This document shows positions 45,001 to 54,833 of a stretch of 64,000 nt of DNA, piece after piece. A program made the translations under genes and the position numbers. The DNA is from Sinotaia quadrata. Its lineage: Eukaryota > Mollusca > Gastropoda > Architaenioglossa > Viviparidae. The DNA lies in assembly GCA_028829895.1 (NCBI GenBank), contig CM054181.1, positions 68,005,259-68,069,258 of the forward strand. Reading direction: 5' to 3'. The notes beneath the pieces are model-generated. The model worked only from the letters and a program-made list of their open reading frames with translations. It had not been told where the DNA came from and searched no databases. Every line of letters starts with the position of its first letter. Within the stretch, counting starts at the first letter, position 1.

Positions 45001-48000
45001 CGTTTATCTTACTAAATAGGTTATTCTATTTGTGTATATACATTAATAAATGCTATGAATATCAACTTTAGATAAATCTGTCACACTCAATAGTGAATAC
45101 ACTGCACTCACATAATGCATAAAACAATTGCATTCATACAATGCTTAAATCTTTTAACTTCACATGCATAAATACACTTTACAGCTTAAATGTCAACACA
45201 GATTTCATCTGGGAGCTGATAAAAAACAGATTAATTTTTGTTTGTGATTAAACTTCTTCCAAAACAAATTACTGGTAGTAAACATAAAATACTGGTTCTA
45301 AACACTGATAGCTATGGCCGGATGACATTGACTGAAGCAAATACATATGAAAAAAAATTATGTGGCATGGGTTATCTCCCTTTCTTTGCGACACCAATAT
45401 TAATGATAACTTTAAAGTTTGGGAGTTACCAATATTGATGATAATGTTAAAGTTTGAATTGCTGAGATGAGCAAGAAGTGTATATGTCTATTAGAAAGAT
45501 GAAGGAAGAAGTTAGACAGATACAGACATAAAGAAAGAACCTTATTTTTGATTAATGTTAACATAAAGACTGTGTCATATTAAATGTGTTTGTTTGCTTG
45601 TGCTTATCAAAAATTTTCAAATTGCTAAAAAATTAATAACTTGTAAATATTTCATTTTGAATCTTTGACTAATCTTAAGAGAAAAGAAATTGAACTTTTA
45701 GCCTCAAGCATGCAAGTGAGGAATAATCGGAAGGGTGAAAAATAATGGAGTAAGCCTGGACTGCTTAGGGATGGGTCATCTTGGAAGGCAGGATCATGAC
45801 TGTCTGTACCTCAGGTCAATGACTGAAATTTGTCTACATCAGCATAAATAAAAACCATGTAGGCATTCAACAGTAATTAGAGATTAACATTATATTTAAC
45901 ATTTTACCTGCACAGCGAAAGTGGAAAAGTCTTCGAAGTTCTGTGGCCGATAACCAGCATTAGCAAGGATGTTGACCAGATCAAGTACACCAGGAAAGCC
46001 AACATCAGAGTAGTATTTCTTGGCATAGGCAATGAAATCCTAAACAATGCCCACCAAACAATCATTCAATGTAATCCTAAACAATGTCTACCAAACAATC
46101 ATTCAATGAAATCCTAAATAATGCCCACCAACCAATCATTCAATGAAATCCTAAACAATGCCTACCAAACAATCATTCAATGAAATCCTAAATAATGCCT
46201 ACCAAACAATCATTTGATGAAATCCTAAACAATGCCTACCAAACAATCATTCAATGAAATCAATCGCAGAGTAAAATATTCCACTGCCATTCATAATATT
46301 ACCAATCAATGAAATTTGAAGTACAGCAAAACAATTTATTGTTTAAAAATATTTAAATAAGATAATTAATTAATTATTTTGCAAATTTTTATACCTCAAA
46401 GACCAATGGCTGATAGTAAGGATGTGCAAGGCATTTTAAGGTGCGCACTGACTTGAGGTAGTCTTCACGAGACATATTTCCAGTCAGATTTGGATAGTGT
46501 TCCATTATGCTGTCAAGTAGCAAAAAGTCCCGCTGTTGTGATTTGATGTGGAGACCCTAAGGAAACATTGATGGAAATAAAATACAAATCAGAAATACTA
46601 TATATATATCAAGGTAAATTATTTTTTTAAAAACCCATATTTTTTCATCTTCATACAATTAGATGTATATACATAAATTGTAAATACTGTCATTGGCATA
46701 TTTGCTATGCTTAGGGGACCATGCTAAATTTCCAGATGAGAAAAAAGATGAAAGTATTTATTCATAAAAATGCCCTTATCATAGAGGTCTAAAACAATAC
46801 GTTTTTGAAGTCTTTGATACTCTGTGGAATTTGCAAGTAAGGCTGTGCAATTTGCAATTTTTTCTTGAGGGAATCAGCCTGATGTTTTGGATATACTACT
46901 GTGAGTTTAATTTATTCCTTTAATTCCTGTTGTCCACATATTTAGTTCATATATTTCTCGCATTCCTTTAGTTCCTGTAGTCCACAAATTTCTGCATTTC
47001 TTTAGTTCCTTAGTCCACATATTTCTGCATTACTTTAGTTCTTGTAGTCCACATATTTCTGTTTTCCTGTAGTCCACATATTTCTGCATTTCTTTTATTT
47101 CCTGCAGTCCATATATTTCTGCATTCCTTGTGTCTTTCTCTAAATCAAAACAAGGTGTATACTTTCATTACTTTTTGTCTACTGACATCCATGGCTATTC
47201 TCCTCATTTGTTAGTCTCTGATAACATTGTGAATAACTATGCTGTTTTTTAATGTAAATATTTTTAAGTGCTTTTAAAGTATCATTCCTCTAGTAAAGTG
47301 TGTGTAGGGTACTAGGGCAATTGTACATTACAACCTTTATCTATTTCAAGGTCTAGTGCCAGCAGGCATTGGTGTGACACAATGCCACCCTAATTATTGG
47401 TTATTATTATTATTATTAATTAATCATCCATAACTAATTACAAATGATGAGAATCTTAATTTATGTTATTAATAATTCTCCATAAAACACCACTCCTCCC
47501 TCTCATTTGGCGGATATGCAGGTGCTGTAAATGTTTTGTCTCTTCCACAACATTAAAGACAAACATTTACCATTACACATTTCTGTAGGTGGAGAACTTC
47601 TTACCAAAGGTGAAGATAAATCCATCTTTAATCTACATTTAGCAAGCCCCCATCCACCCACTATCTCTCCAATATATGGTTATCAATATGTTTAAGGTCA
47701 ATAAATTTAACAATAAATTTATTAAATCAAAATTCAAATATACATATAACAAATACAATGAAAAGATTATCAATATTTCCATGAAACATGTTCGAATAAT
47801 TTCAATGCTTGCTTACTTGTTTATTTCCTTGGATTCCTGGTGGAACAATTTCAATGCTTATAGTCTTATATCCTAACACATAATTTAGTTGTTGTATCAA
47901 TAACTTCTTTGCTACACAGGAATTGCATGAAAACCTTTCATCTTCTTGATGTTCTCAGTTTTTGAATGATTCCCATGCAGCCTTCCTCCCTTTTCTTGTA

Positions 48001-51000
48001 ATCAGGGAGGGTGGGTAGAGGCTTGTTCTGGTGCTTTAGTTAGGGGGTGTTTTTTTTCTTTTCTTTTTTTTTGCTTCTGTTCTTTCTTTTGTTGTGAATG
48101 TTGTTGGTCTAATCTTTTATTTTTAAAATTTTTTTGTAATAGTTGCAGGGCTAGAGCCTAGGGAAAATTATTTTGTAGCAGATCAAGTTGTAAGTGTAAA
48201 TCTTCAAAATACTTACTCTCATATGATTAGAGACAAAAGATTTCAAATGCATTTCCATTTGGTATCATTAACTCATCAATTCTCTAGATTTGATCATGGA
48301 GACAGGTCTATACAAACTTCTGAACTCTCAATGGATCCAATAGCAGTTGCTAATGGATCCACTTCTGTGTCCGATTAATAGGTAGGAGCTTGTTGTTTCT
48401 CTTTTATTTCTTCATATGAATGCACTTTGCAAATATAATTGCAATATTATACTAAGAATTTATGTGAGCAACATAATCTTGCTTATGATAATAGCATCAC
48501 TTATTCTTTTGTCACTAATATTAACACTTCTATCTTTATGTATACCAAAATACAAGGCAAAGAGATATTCTACCAGAATCTAGCTTAAAGTTAAACCAAA
48601 CGGCAAACCAAAATGACTTCCATTTTTACCTTTAAAAAAGAAAATAAATAAGAAATGAAAAGTGAACCAACAGACTAATGAATAAAATGAAAATGAAAAT
48701 ATGTACCCTGATAAGATATGCTAATTGACTAGCATGAGTTGCACTTTTTATCTTCTCTCCTACAGTGTTTTGAAGACAGGATCGAATATCCAGCACCTTA
48801 GCAAATAAATTTCAACAAAAAATATTTAGCATTACATGTGCTAATAGAATGCGAATCATTTTCTTTCATAAATTCATGCCTAAACATTAAGAAATGAAAA
48901 TACATTAATTAACCAGATCTTATTAATAAAGCATGATTTAGTAATCTAAATGCAGCATTTCTTAGGTCCATTTTATAAAAGAATTAAAAATCAAGTGAAA
49001 TGGAATGTAGGTCAAATATAGTTTGTGAATAAGAATTCCCCCCATTACTAACACACAATCCCAAGCCCTTGGGGTAAAAACAAACAGAAGTGATGTCATG
49101 AATGGGAGTCAATTGGCCACTTTGATCCAATTTGTACTGATAACAGTGAAAATTCATCTGATAGTAGTAAGGATACCATTTCTAATGATGTTGGAGATAC
49201 AAAGGAAACAATGACTGTGTCTGGTAAGTTATTTTTCTGATAATCTATAGTAACTATTCTACATGCCATACATTTGTGGTCATGGTTAAGCTCACAGACA
49301 TATTTTCTAACTATTATTAAAATGAGTTATGTATGATTTTTATATAAACGACAAAAGCTTTTTAAGTAGTTTAGTAATTGTCTTTATATATATATATAAA
49401 ACATTTAGAGAATAGCAGTATAGTTATTTTTTAAATAAGTGATTATCATTTGGTATATAATTTAAAATTACATTATTTTTAATGATGATCAATATAGAGA
49501 ATAGCAGTATAATCTTGTTTTTAACTCAGTGATTGTTATTCATATTATGAATATATATATATATATAATAATTTTATCAACTAGAAGAGTAGTTTCTTTT
49601 ATATTTCTCTTTATATTTGCAATATGTGTGTTTATTTATTTATTTGTTTGTGTACTGTTTTATTTATTTTATATTGTAAATTAAAAGCTTTTAAATTTAA
49701 CAATTAATGGCCAATGTTAAATTAATTTAAAAGTTGGATAGTTTTATAAAGCTTAAATATATGCATTTCTTCTTATTAATATTATTATTATTAGTAAAAT
49801 GGCTAGAATTCTAGGGGAGAATATCCCAGTTTTGCCATCTTACTAGTGGTGGTATAATTAGTGCAACAACATTCTATATCTTTGCTAATATGCAATATTA
49901 TGAAACCTTAAACTGTCATGTAAAATATTTAATTATGATCAAGTTACCTTAACTGTTCATTTGTACACAAGTAGTTTTGGGAGTTGCATAATAATAATGA
50001 TCAAATTCTAATGGATTTACCAACTAGAGTTAACAGCAGAAAATAAAGACTTCAGATTATGTCCTTTTACTGCTATAGTAGTAAGGTTATCTATTCAAGA
50101 AAATTTGTCATATACATTTATGAATAGTGTTTAAAGTAATGCTATAGTATATAAAGTAAAATATTATGATGCAATTAACACACAAGCAACCTCTGAGGTA
50201 ATAAAATGCATTCATACAAATTCAAATTAAAAGATGATGATAGGGGCTTGATGTATATTATATTTATATATAAGAAGCATCTTAGTAAGTCGACTTTTAA
50301 AATTAAATCAAATATTGCAAAGTAATTAAACAACACTTTTAGTCCCAAAAGGACTGTCTGCTTTGCATTTCACAGTCTTCTTCTTCAAAGTGTTCACTAC
50401 ACACTACCGTATGTGCTGTCGGATGAAAGTTTTCCCTTTTCAGCTTTGTAATCCACTTTTTTTGTAATTTGTGATCTTTGGGAAATGTAAGAAATGAATA
50501 TTTTTGATTTGTCTGCTGTTTGTATGGACTGGAAATTGATTTGCATTCAACTGTGCTACTGTCACTTTCACGAGGCTAAATTTGTAATTTACTTTACATA
50601 TTTAAAAAGGTGGAAATTTGAACATAATTATGCAATTATTTTAACAAGATGGCATTTTATGACATTTTATCTAGCCTTTAAAAATGTGAATATGTGTAGT
50701 AGAATATATATTTTTAAATGGGAAATTTCTTACTTCTGAACTTATTTCATGCATTGAAAAGTGGGCATTTTATTTCTACTTAACTTTTAAAGGTGACATT
50801 TCTATCTGTGTACTTATTAAATATTTATATGATGGTTTCTTTCTCTACATGATTGTATCATTATCTAACTCTTTTAAGGTGAAATTTCTACTGGTTTGTG
50901 TACTTTTCAAACATTTTAAAGGTTGTCTCTTTCTATGTGTCTGTATAATTATCTAACTCTTTTAAAGGTAAAATTTCTTAATTATTTGTGTAATTATCAA

Positions 51001-54000
51001 ACTCTTGTAAAGATGGATTTTGTTATGCTTGACTAAACTTAAAAAATCCACTGCAAGGTGAATTTCTTACCTGTTTTGTGTAATTATTAAACCTTCAAAA
51101 GATGAATTTCTTACCTGTTTGTGTAATTATTAAACCTTCAAAAGATGAATTTTGTTTTTACCTGATTGTGCAAGGTGCGTGACCATGACCATCTTTTTTC
51201 AATACCCTTCAGCATTAGTATCACAAGTGATAAATCACAGCGTGGGATTACATTCAACAAACACTCCATCAAAACTGATGGCAGCATAGTCCGCATATTT
51301 GGAAGAATATACTGAGAGACCACAACCACAAAGGTTGGATCATATCCTTGACGACCATACAAATGTTTGAGAAGCACTTCAGACATATGCTTGTTGAAGT
51401 CTTCATCGAACTCCAATCGATTTCTCAGGAGCCGCAAAACCTATAAAAATAAACAATATCAGAGTGAATATTTAAGTTCCAACAACTTCATTACTCTGCT
51501 GGTTTTTTATGGGTTTTGAGAGAAGATACTAATCAAAGCTTGCATTACTGCACTTACCTGTTTATTCCAAGTGGAATGCATGAATGTTTAAGGCTTTTAC
51601 TTTTATTACTATACAGACTACAAAACTTGGAATTTTAAAACAAGTATCTGTAATGTTAACACTTCATTTTTCATGTATGTTAAATAATTTGTTTTATGTT
51701 GCGTACTGTTCCTTGTGTGTATTTAAAATGACAATCATTATATGCAAAAGAATTTTAAGTTAAATATTTATTGATTAAACTAAGGAATAAGGATAAAGTT
51801 AAATATTGAAAAATAAAAATAATTACTAAACATTAAGGAACAGCAAAATGAAATAATATCAGCAATAAAATCAATATAATGATACAATTGTCATGATATA
51901 TCCATATTTCAGCACAAATGATGGCACTCTAAGACCACAGTACATCATAAAACAAATTAGTTTTACAACCATATTGCACTGTGCATTAAATGAGAACCCC
52001 GAACAGCATAAAACTATTTTTACAAGTGAAAACAAAACTCCATTTTTAAATACGCACAAAGTACAACTACAAGTGTTTCTATAAGAATATTCTCAGAGTT
52101 GTAGCATAAGTTATAAAAGATTTATGTATGAGGATTATTAATATTAATATATGGATTAAATGAAAACTATGAATAAAATGAATATTACTGATATAGCTTT
52201 GCTTTCTACGGAACTGGGAAAATATAATAATAGGTTTCTGACTTATAAAATATATATGTTTTATCCTAGAATAGTTTTAAAAAAGAAAACACCAACTGGA
52301 AAAAAAAGATTAAAATTTTGACAAGGCCTATAATATATAGTAATATTGAAAAAAAAGACATTAAAATCTTGACAAGGCCTCTAATATATAGTAATAACTA
52401 ATATTGGAAAAAAAAGATATTAAAATCTTGACAAGGCCTATAATATATAGTAATATTGAAAAAAAACCAATATATTCAAACCTTCAAAAGGCGTGTAATA
52501 TACAGTAATATGTTTTCAATATTCTGCTGGATCTTCCACTGATACAGTGACATCAAGTCTGGATCTTGAATTCCAAGATATAGTATAATGTCAGCCACGT
52601 TGGACAGAATTAGAACATCAGCATTGTCTAAATGTTGCATCAGAAGCTCTATAATCTCCTTGATAATGATATGCAAGTGACAAAAATATCAGCAAGACAG
52701 ATTGAGAAATACATCAAATACAGAATGATTAAATCACTTTATTACTTCAAGCATTGTGGTAAATTCACATGAAAGCTATGATAAAGAGATTGAAAAACAT
52801 GTAAACATTGAGACTAATTAGCAATTATTAATTATTCATCACAAAAGAAAAAGGTGTTTAATACTATTACTAACTAGGTCTGATGTTTGTGAGGAATGAA
52901 GTGATGATCAATTTCCTTAAAAATATAACAGAAAAATTTCTCTAATTTAATAAAGAATATTCTTGACCATCTGGCATGAAAGGAGAATTGTGAACAATGT
53001 TTGAAATTACAAAAAACATTAAAAATCTCATTATAAAAAATCATATACAGATGATGAATAATAAAATCTCAGATTCAACCATCTGACAGTGATAACATGA
53101 TAAAAAATTCAACTGATTGTTACTGAATCACAAATTCAACTAACTATTAATGCAAACTAAAATTCCGTTAACTAAATACAACCATAAACAAAAGATTACT
53201 CAATCAAAAATTCAAATGTTAATAATGGGATCACAAATCCAATCATTAGCCAACTCTGTCAAAAAGTGAACTAACTGAATATACGTACATAAAAACAAAA
53301 TAGTTGTTTTCAAAAATAAACTTTATATTAAAAAAATACTCTTGCAAAAAATTATGTACAGAAACTTGACTCAGCATAAATTATAATGTAACCACAAACT
53401 TAAACTTCTACTGTAATGGTCACTGCAAGAGGCCAGTTAAGGCTGCTAACTGTATTAGTCTATTACTGATAGTGGTGGCTGGGGAACTACAAAAATGGAG
53501 TGCAGACACTATACTTAGAACTTGTAGCTTTCTAAAAGAAACTTAATTTTTCCTTAAACATGAGTCTGATAAAGGAAAGTTTCAGGTGCTTTAGCGGATA
53601 TAAATGGAGATCTCTTGTCCTAATGTTTTAAACTCTTGCATACAAGCATACCTTCTTGATGGATGGTGAAATATCACGCTTGAAGGCATAGAGAAGGTTG
53701 GTGATGTCACGAATTTGTACAGGACCCTCTTGTCCTCTCAGTAATGCCAGACTCCGAGCCTGTATTTTGTTCACAACATCTCCTGTGTAAATCCCAAGAC
53801 GCTTGGCATTGTGAGCAATTCCTGCAATGTGGAAAGACTGAAGGTGATTGTAATCATCAAAGACATCTAGTGCAGTCTTTGCCATTTTTGTGATCTCAGA
53901 TAAATCCTTGTGGTTAACATGAAATCTCATCTTGTGAACATAGTAAAACAGATTCCCAATTGTGAAAATATCAAGGTGGTGGAACTCGACCTGTACTTTT

Positions 54001-54833
54001 GCTAACATGGCTCTCACACATCTGTCACTTAAAGACTGGCTCATGTATATGCCACAAACTGGGTGGATTGTGCACATAGCGATGATGCTAAACAAGTGTG
54101 TTTCAGATTCCGAGCTAATCAACTCTTCCAACCGTTGAATGATTTTCTCTGCAAATGGGAAAGACTTGCTGTTGAAAGACTGTAGAATATTGGTCATGTC
54201 CCCCAAGTCCTTCATGTTTGCACGAGGGAAGAAATCATAACATCTGTCTAGAAACCAAGGAACAATTGGGTCAGTCTTCTCCAGGCCTGAGAATAAAAGT
54301 GACACTAGTATCCCTGGGCAGTGTTCCAAAGGAATATGATTCATATTCCTACATATGTGGTCATAGATGAGCTCAAAATGTTTGTGTTTGTATAGTGGAG
54401 CAGTCAAGAGATCATCAACTCGTTTGTTCATCAGTATCTGCATGTATGAAATAATGTTGTTATAACTATGTAACCATGGGAGCCTGTGGAGATCTGAATA
54501 CACAGCTGTACGTAACGTTGTTGCAAAGTCAATAACCATATCGGGTTTAAATGCGCCTTTTACCAAAAGTTGATGATACAAATCAAACACATTGTCTGTG
54601 TATTTTCCTGTTTCAACAGCTACACTAGTTGAGTACGATAGTATGGGTGGTGCTAAGCAACTCAAGCACTGAAACTGCTGTAAATTAGAGTTTGTTCTTA
54701 AGCATGTAGCATTTGATTGACACCTGGAAAGTAAATGATGCGCCCCATGAAGATGTCTTGAAAAAGTGATGGATGTACAAAAGGTATCATACAAAATCCT
54801 GTTACGAATGGCAGTTAAAGCAATTTTATGCAT
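32880..54833 (-). CDS. FAST kinase domain-containing protein, complete, 12 coding exons
   Basis: FASTK/FASTKD proteins are mitochondrial RNA-binding proteins that control processing, stability or translation of mitochondrial transcripts. CDS joins: 54833-53652, 52658-52482, 51440-51162, 48796-48707, 46556-46395, 46039-45908, 42888-42741, 40643-40503, 37744-37631, 34667-34556, 33495-33393, 33008-32880. All are GT-AG and phases close, giving about 922 aa. The N-terminus (MHKIALTAIRNRILYDTF) is basic with few acids, fitting a mitochondrial presequence. Helical repeats fill residues 60-680. The FAST-type stretch LNRSVILECPHLDVPWFHAQ lies near 740 and FYCADFKIVLDSNG near 815. The RAP domain (RHLEILGYRVEEVPKYEWNS) lies near 870. 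I cannot decide which FASTKD paralogue it is. The start is the first ATG; the TTG two codons earlier is not used. Confidence 0.93.
33393..33495 (-). CDS. FASTKD-family coding exon K, RAP domain (acceptor ambiguous)
   Basis: With acceptor GCCCTTCAG|G (33495) the frame is intact: WFPIKQLCSNS, then RGQYLRDCRHLEILGYRVEE. An acceptor 13 bases upstream (TATGCAG|AATTG, exon to 33508) gives RIALQVVSNQ, a much better RAP start, but then one surplus A near 33481 breaks the frame. Either the splice site moved or the assembly has an indel. Confidence 0.85.
33496..33830. repeat. Tandem copies of the exon K acceptor junction
   Basis: Five degenerate copies (about 33555, 33612, 33670, 33727, 33797) of a 55-65 bp unit starting CTGAAGGGCAATTCTGCATA, the plus-strand image of the exon K start and acceptor. 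Confidence 0.85.
33925..34280. repeat. Degenerate AT-rich tandem repeat
   Basis: Units of about 55-65 bp with ACATTACTGTCCTATTAATA and AAAAGTTTTAATTA-like blocks, in the intron between exons J and K. Confidence 0.65.
34556..34667 (-). CDS. FASTKD-family coding exon J
   Basis: Encodes VRLFYCADFKIVLDSNGRQV then SQMKAQQVNADDLGYQ, the segment leading into the RAP domain. Donor CAGAG|GTGAC, phase 2. Confidence 0.92.
34735..35300. repeat. Degenerate tandem repeat of GTTATAGTCACTATAATGA-type units
   Basis: Many short units built from CACTATAAT, TAGTATTATAATGACTTTGT and GTGATTATAACAACTTTG blocks in the intron between exons I and J. Confidence 0.75.
37631..37744 (-). CDS. FASTKD-family coding exon I
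   Basis: Encodes DFQKNLALLSEVQRVVLQAV then GGPEYVGQNVYSQYYHPI. Donor ATTG|GTAGGT. Confidence 0.92.
38345..39330 (+). repeat. Interspersed repeat family X, copy B
   Basis: Same family as 20490-21365. It holds the clearest 45-bp sub-repeat array with heat-shock-element-like cores: TTCCAGAATCTTC (39014-39026) and TTCTAGAAACTTC (39102-39114). Confidence 0.85.
39330..39577. repeat. Tandem copies of the exon H donor junction
   Basis: Units of ~55-65 bp containing CTGCTTACCTCAGCTCTTGT then TGAGTTAAATTA. The true exon end reads CTGCCTACCTCTGCTACTGT then TGAGTT, so the last ~20 exon bases and the donor are copied about four times. The solo LTR interrupts the last unit. Confidence 0.82.
39578..40477. 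mobile_element. Solo LTR, about 900 bp
   Basis: Ends TGTGGAAGGG...CCCATCACA form a short imperfect inverted TG...CA terminus. TAAA flanks both sides (39574-39577 and 40478-40481). The sequence is richer in GC than its surroundings and carries AATAAA near 40339. No gag-pol frame is present. The host tandem repeat continues on the far side, which confirms both boundaries. Confidence 0.75.
40503..40643 (-). CDS. FASTKD-family coding exon H
   Basis: Contains LNRSVILECPHLDVPWFHAQ followed by YC, the strongest family signature in the protein. Phase 1 in and out. Confidence 0.94.
40705..40900. repeat. 47-bp tandem repeat, four copies
   Basis: Near-identical units with AACTGTAGTTTTCTATAAAC and TTCACCTTTTGTGTAACTC, in the intron upstream of exon H. 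Confidence 0.9.
42020..42740. repeat. ~71-bp tandem array running into the exon G donor
   Basis: About seven units share AAAGAAGTTTTGTTACTTGT, GATATGTCAACATGAGAACC and CAAGGTAAATATTGTGAAA; two more diverged units follow. The block aligns loosely with the exon G end plus donor (CAGTTTGCATAC|CTTCGATAA ... GTCAAAGGTAAAAATC), so the unit may derive from that junction. Confidence 0.85.
42741..42888 (-). CDS. FASTKD-family coding exon G
   Basis: 49 codons plus one base, VLEDAMEEENYNGQITLAFY through YLEEIDSIIE. Acceptor TTTTCTGCAG, donor GAAG|GTATGC. Confidence 0.92.
43430..43528. repeat. Short tandem repeat interrupted by an insertion
   Basis: TTTACCAATATTGATGATAA units here resume at 45394-45455, showing that 43530-45393 was inserted into the array. 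Confidence 0.75.
43530..45393. mobile_element. 1.86 kb insertion with TG...CA ends, family unknown
   Basis: It starts TGTCACATCCCCTCC and ends TTTGCGACA. Flanks are CCAAG (43525-43529) and CCAAT (45394-45398), a five-base duplication with one change. Ends and duplication suit an LTR-type element, but I found no pair of LTRs and no recognisable retroelement protein. A short hairpin (CCTCCTC/GAGGAGG) sits just inside the left end. Confidence 0.55.
45908..46039 (-). CDS. FASTKD-family coding exon F
   Basis: 44 codons, DFIAYAKKYYSDVGFPGVLD through EDFSTFAVQ. Its acceptor and first 8 bases form part of a 37-bp tandem repeat upstream. Confidence 0.92.
46030..46262. repeat. 37-bp tandem repeat built on the exon F acceptor
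   Basis: Six units plus a partial one of CAATGAAATCCTAAACAATG plus CCTACCAAACAATCATT. The first unit is the real junction (GATTTCATT of exon F and its TTTAG acceptor), so five decoy acceptors follow in tandem upstream of the true one. Confidence 0.92.
46395..46556 (-). CDS. FASTKD-family coding exon E
   Basis: 54 codons, GLHIKSQQRDFLLLDSIMEH through HPYYQPLVFE. Donor GAG|GTATAA. Confidence 0.92.
46905..47130. repeat. Tandem repeat of TTCCTGTAGTCCACATATTT units
   Basis: About six units of 30-40 bp in the intron between exons D and E. Confidence 0.85.
47365..47730 (+). repeat. Interspersed repeat family X, copy C (3' truncated)
   Basis: Matches the left half of copies A and B (TTAATTAATCATCCATAACT, CCACAACATTAAAGACAAAC, TTAACAATAAATTTATTAAA) and stops before the heat-shock-like sub-repeats. 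Confidence 0.82.
48707..48796 (-). CDS. FASTKD-family coding exon D
   Basis: 30 codons, VLDIRSCLQNTVGEKIKSAT through QLAYLIR. Phases 0/0. Confidence 0.88.
48988..50523. repeat. THAP-bearing repeat, copy 2 (in the FASTKD-family intron between exons C and D)
   Basis: Colinear with 29929-32081 apart from an internal ~560 bp deletion near 50338. The plus-strand acidic/serine frame (DNSENSSDSSKDTISND) ends at GTAAGTTATT, as in copy 1. Confidence 0.8.
50345..50523 (-). pseudogene. THAP zinc-finger fragment, frameshifted (copy 2)
   Basis: One frame gives TFPKDHKLQKKWITKLKREN then FHPTAHTVVCSEHFEEEDCE, keeping the conserved Pro, Trp and C-S-x-H-F of an intact THAP finger. The N-terminal part (TNSRQIKNIHFLHFPK) lies in another frame, and the first cysteine pair is lost at the repeat edge. 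Copy 2 therefore preserves residues that copy 1 lost, and vice versa. Confidence 0.75.
50760..51175. repeat. Tandem copies of the exon C donor junction
   Basis: About eight units of 40-60 bp of the type AAAGATGAATTTCTTACCTG then TTTGTGTAATTATTAAACC. The unit next to the exon is the real donor (TTTTTACCTGATTGTGCAA on plus). Three copies keep an intact GTAAG-like donor. Confidence 0.82.
51162..51440 (-). CDS. FASTKD-family coding exon C
   Basis: 93 codons from VLRLLRNRLEFDEDFNKHMS to WSRTLHNQ. Acceptor TTTTTATAG, donor CAG|GTAAAA. Confidence 0.92.
52300..52490. repeat. Tandem copies of the exon B donor junction
   Basis: Three ~62 bp units with TTGACAAGGCCTATAATATA and TAGTAATATTG correspond to the exon end TTCAAAAGGCGTGTAATATA then CAGTAATATG. 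The donor dinucleotide is lost in the copies. Confidence 0.8.
52482..52658 (-). CDS. FASTKD-family coding exon B
   Basis: 59 codons, EIIELLMQHLDNADVLILSN onward to YITRLLK. Acceptor CATTATCAAG, donor AAG|GTTTGA. The exon end is copied three times in the following intron. Confidence 0.88.
53652..54833 (-). CDS. FASTKD-family coding exon A
   Basis: The largest exon: 394 codons from MHKIALTAIRNR to DISPSIKK. A transit-peptide-like start is followed by helical-repeat sequence (ILVSLLFSGLEKTDPIVPWF, FHIAGIAHNAKRLGIY). Donor AAG|GTATGC. Confidence 0.93.
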
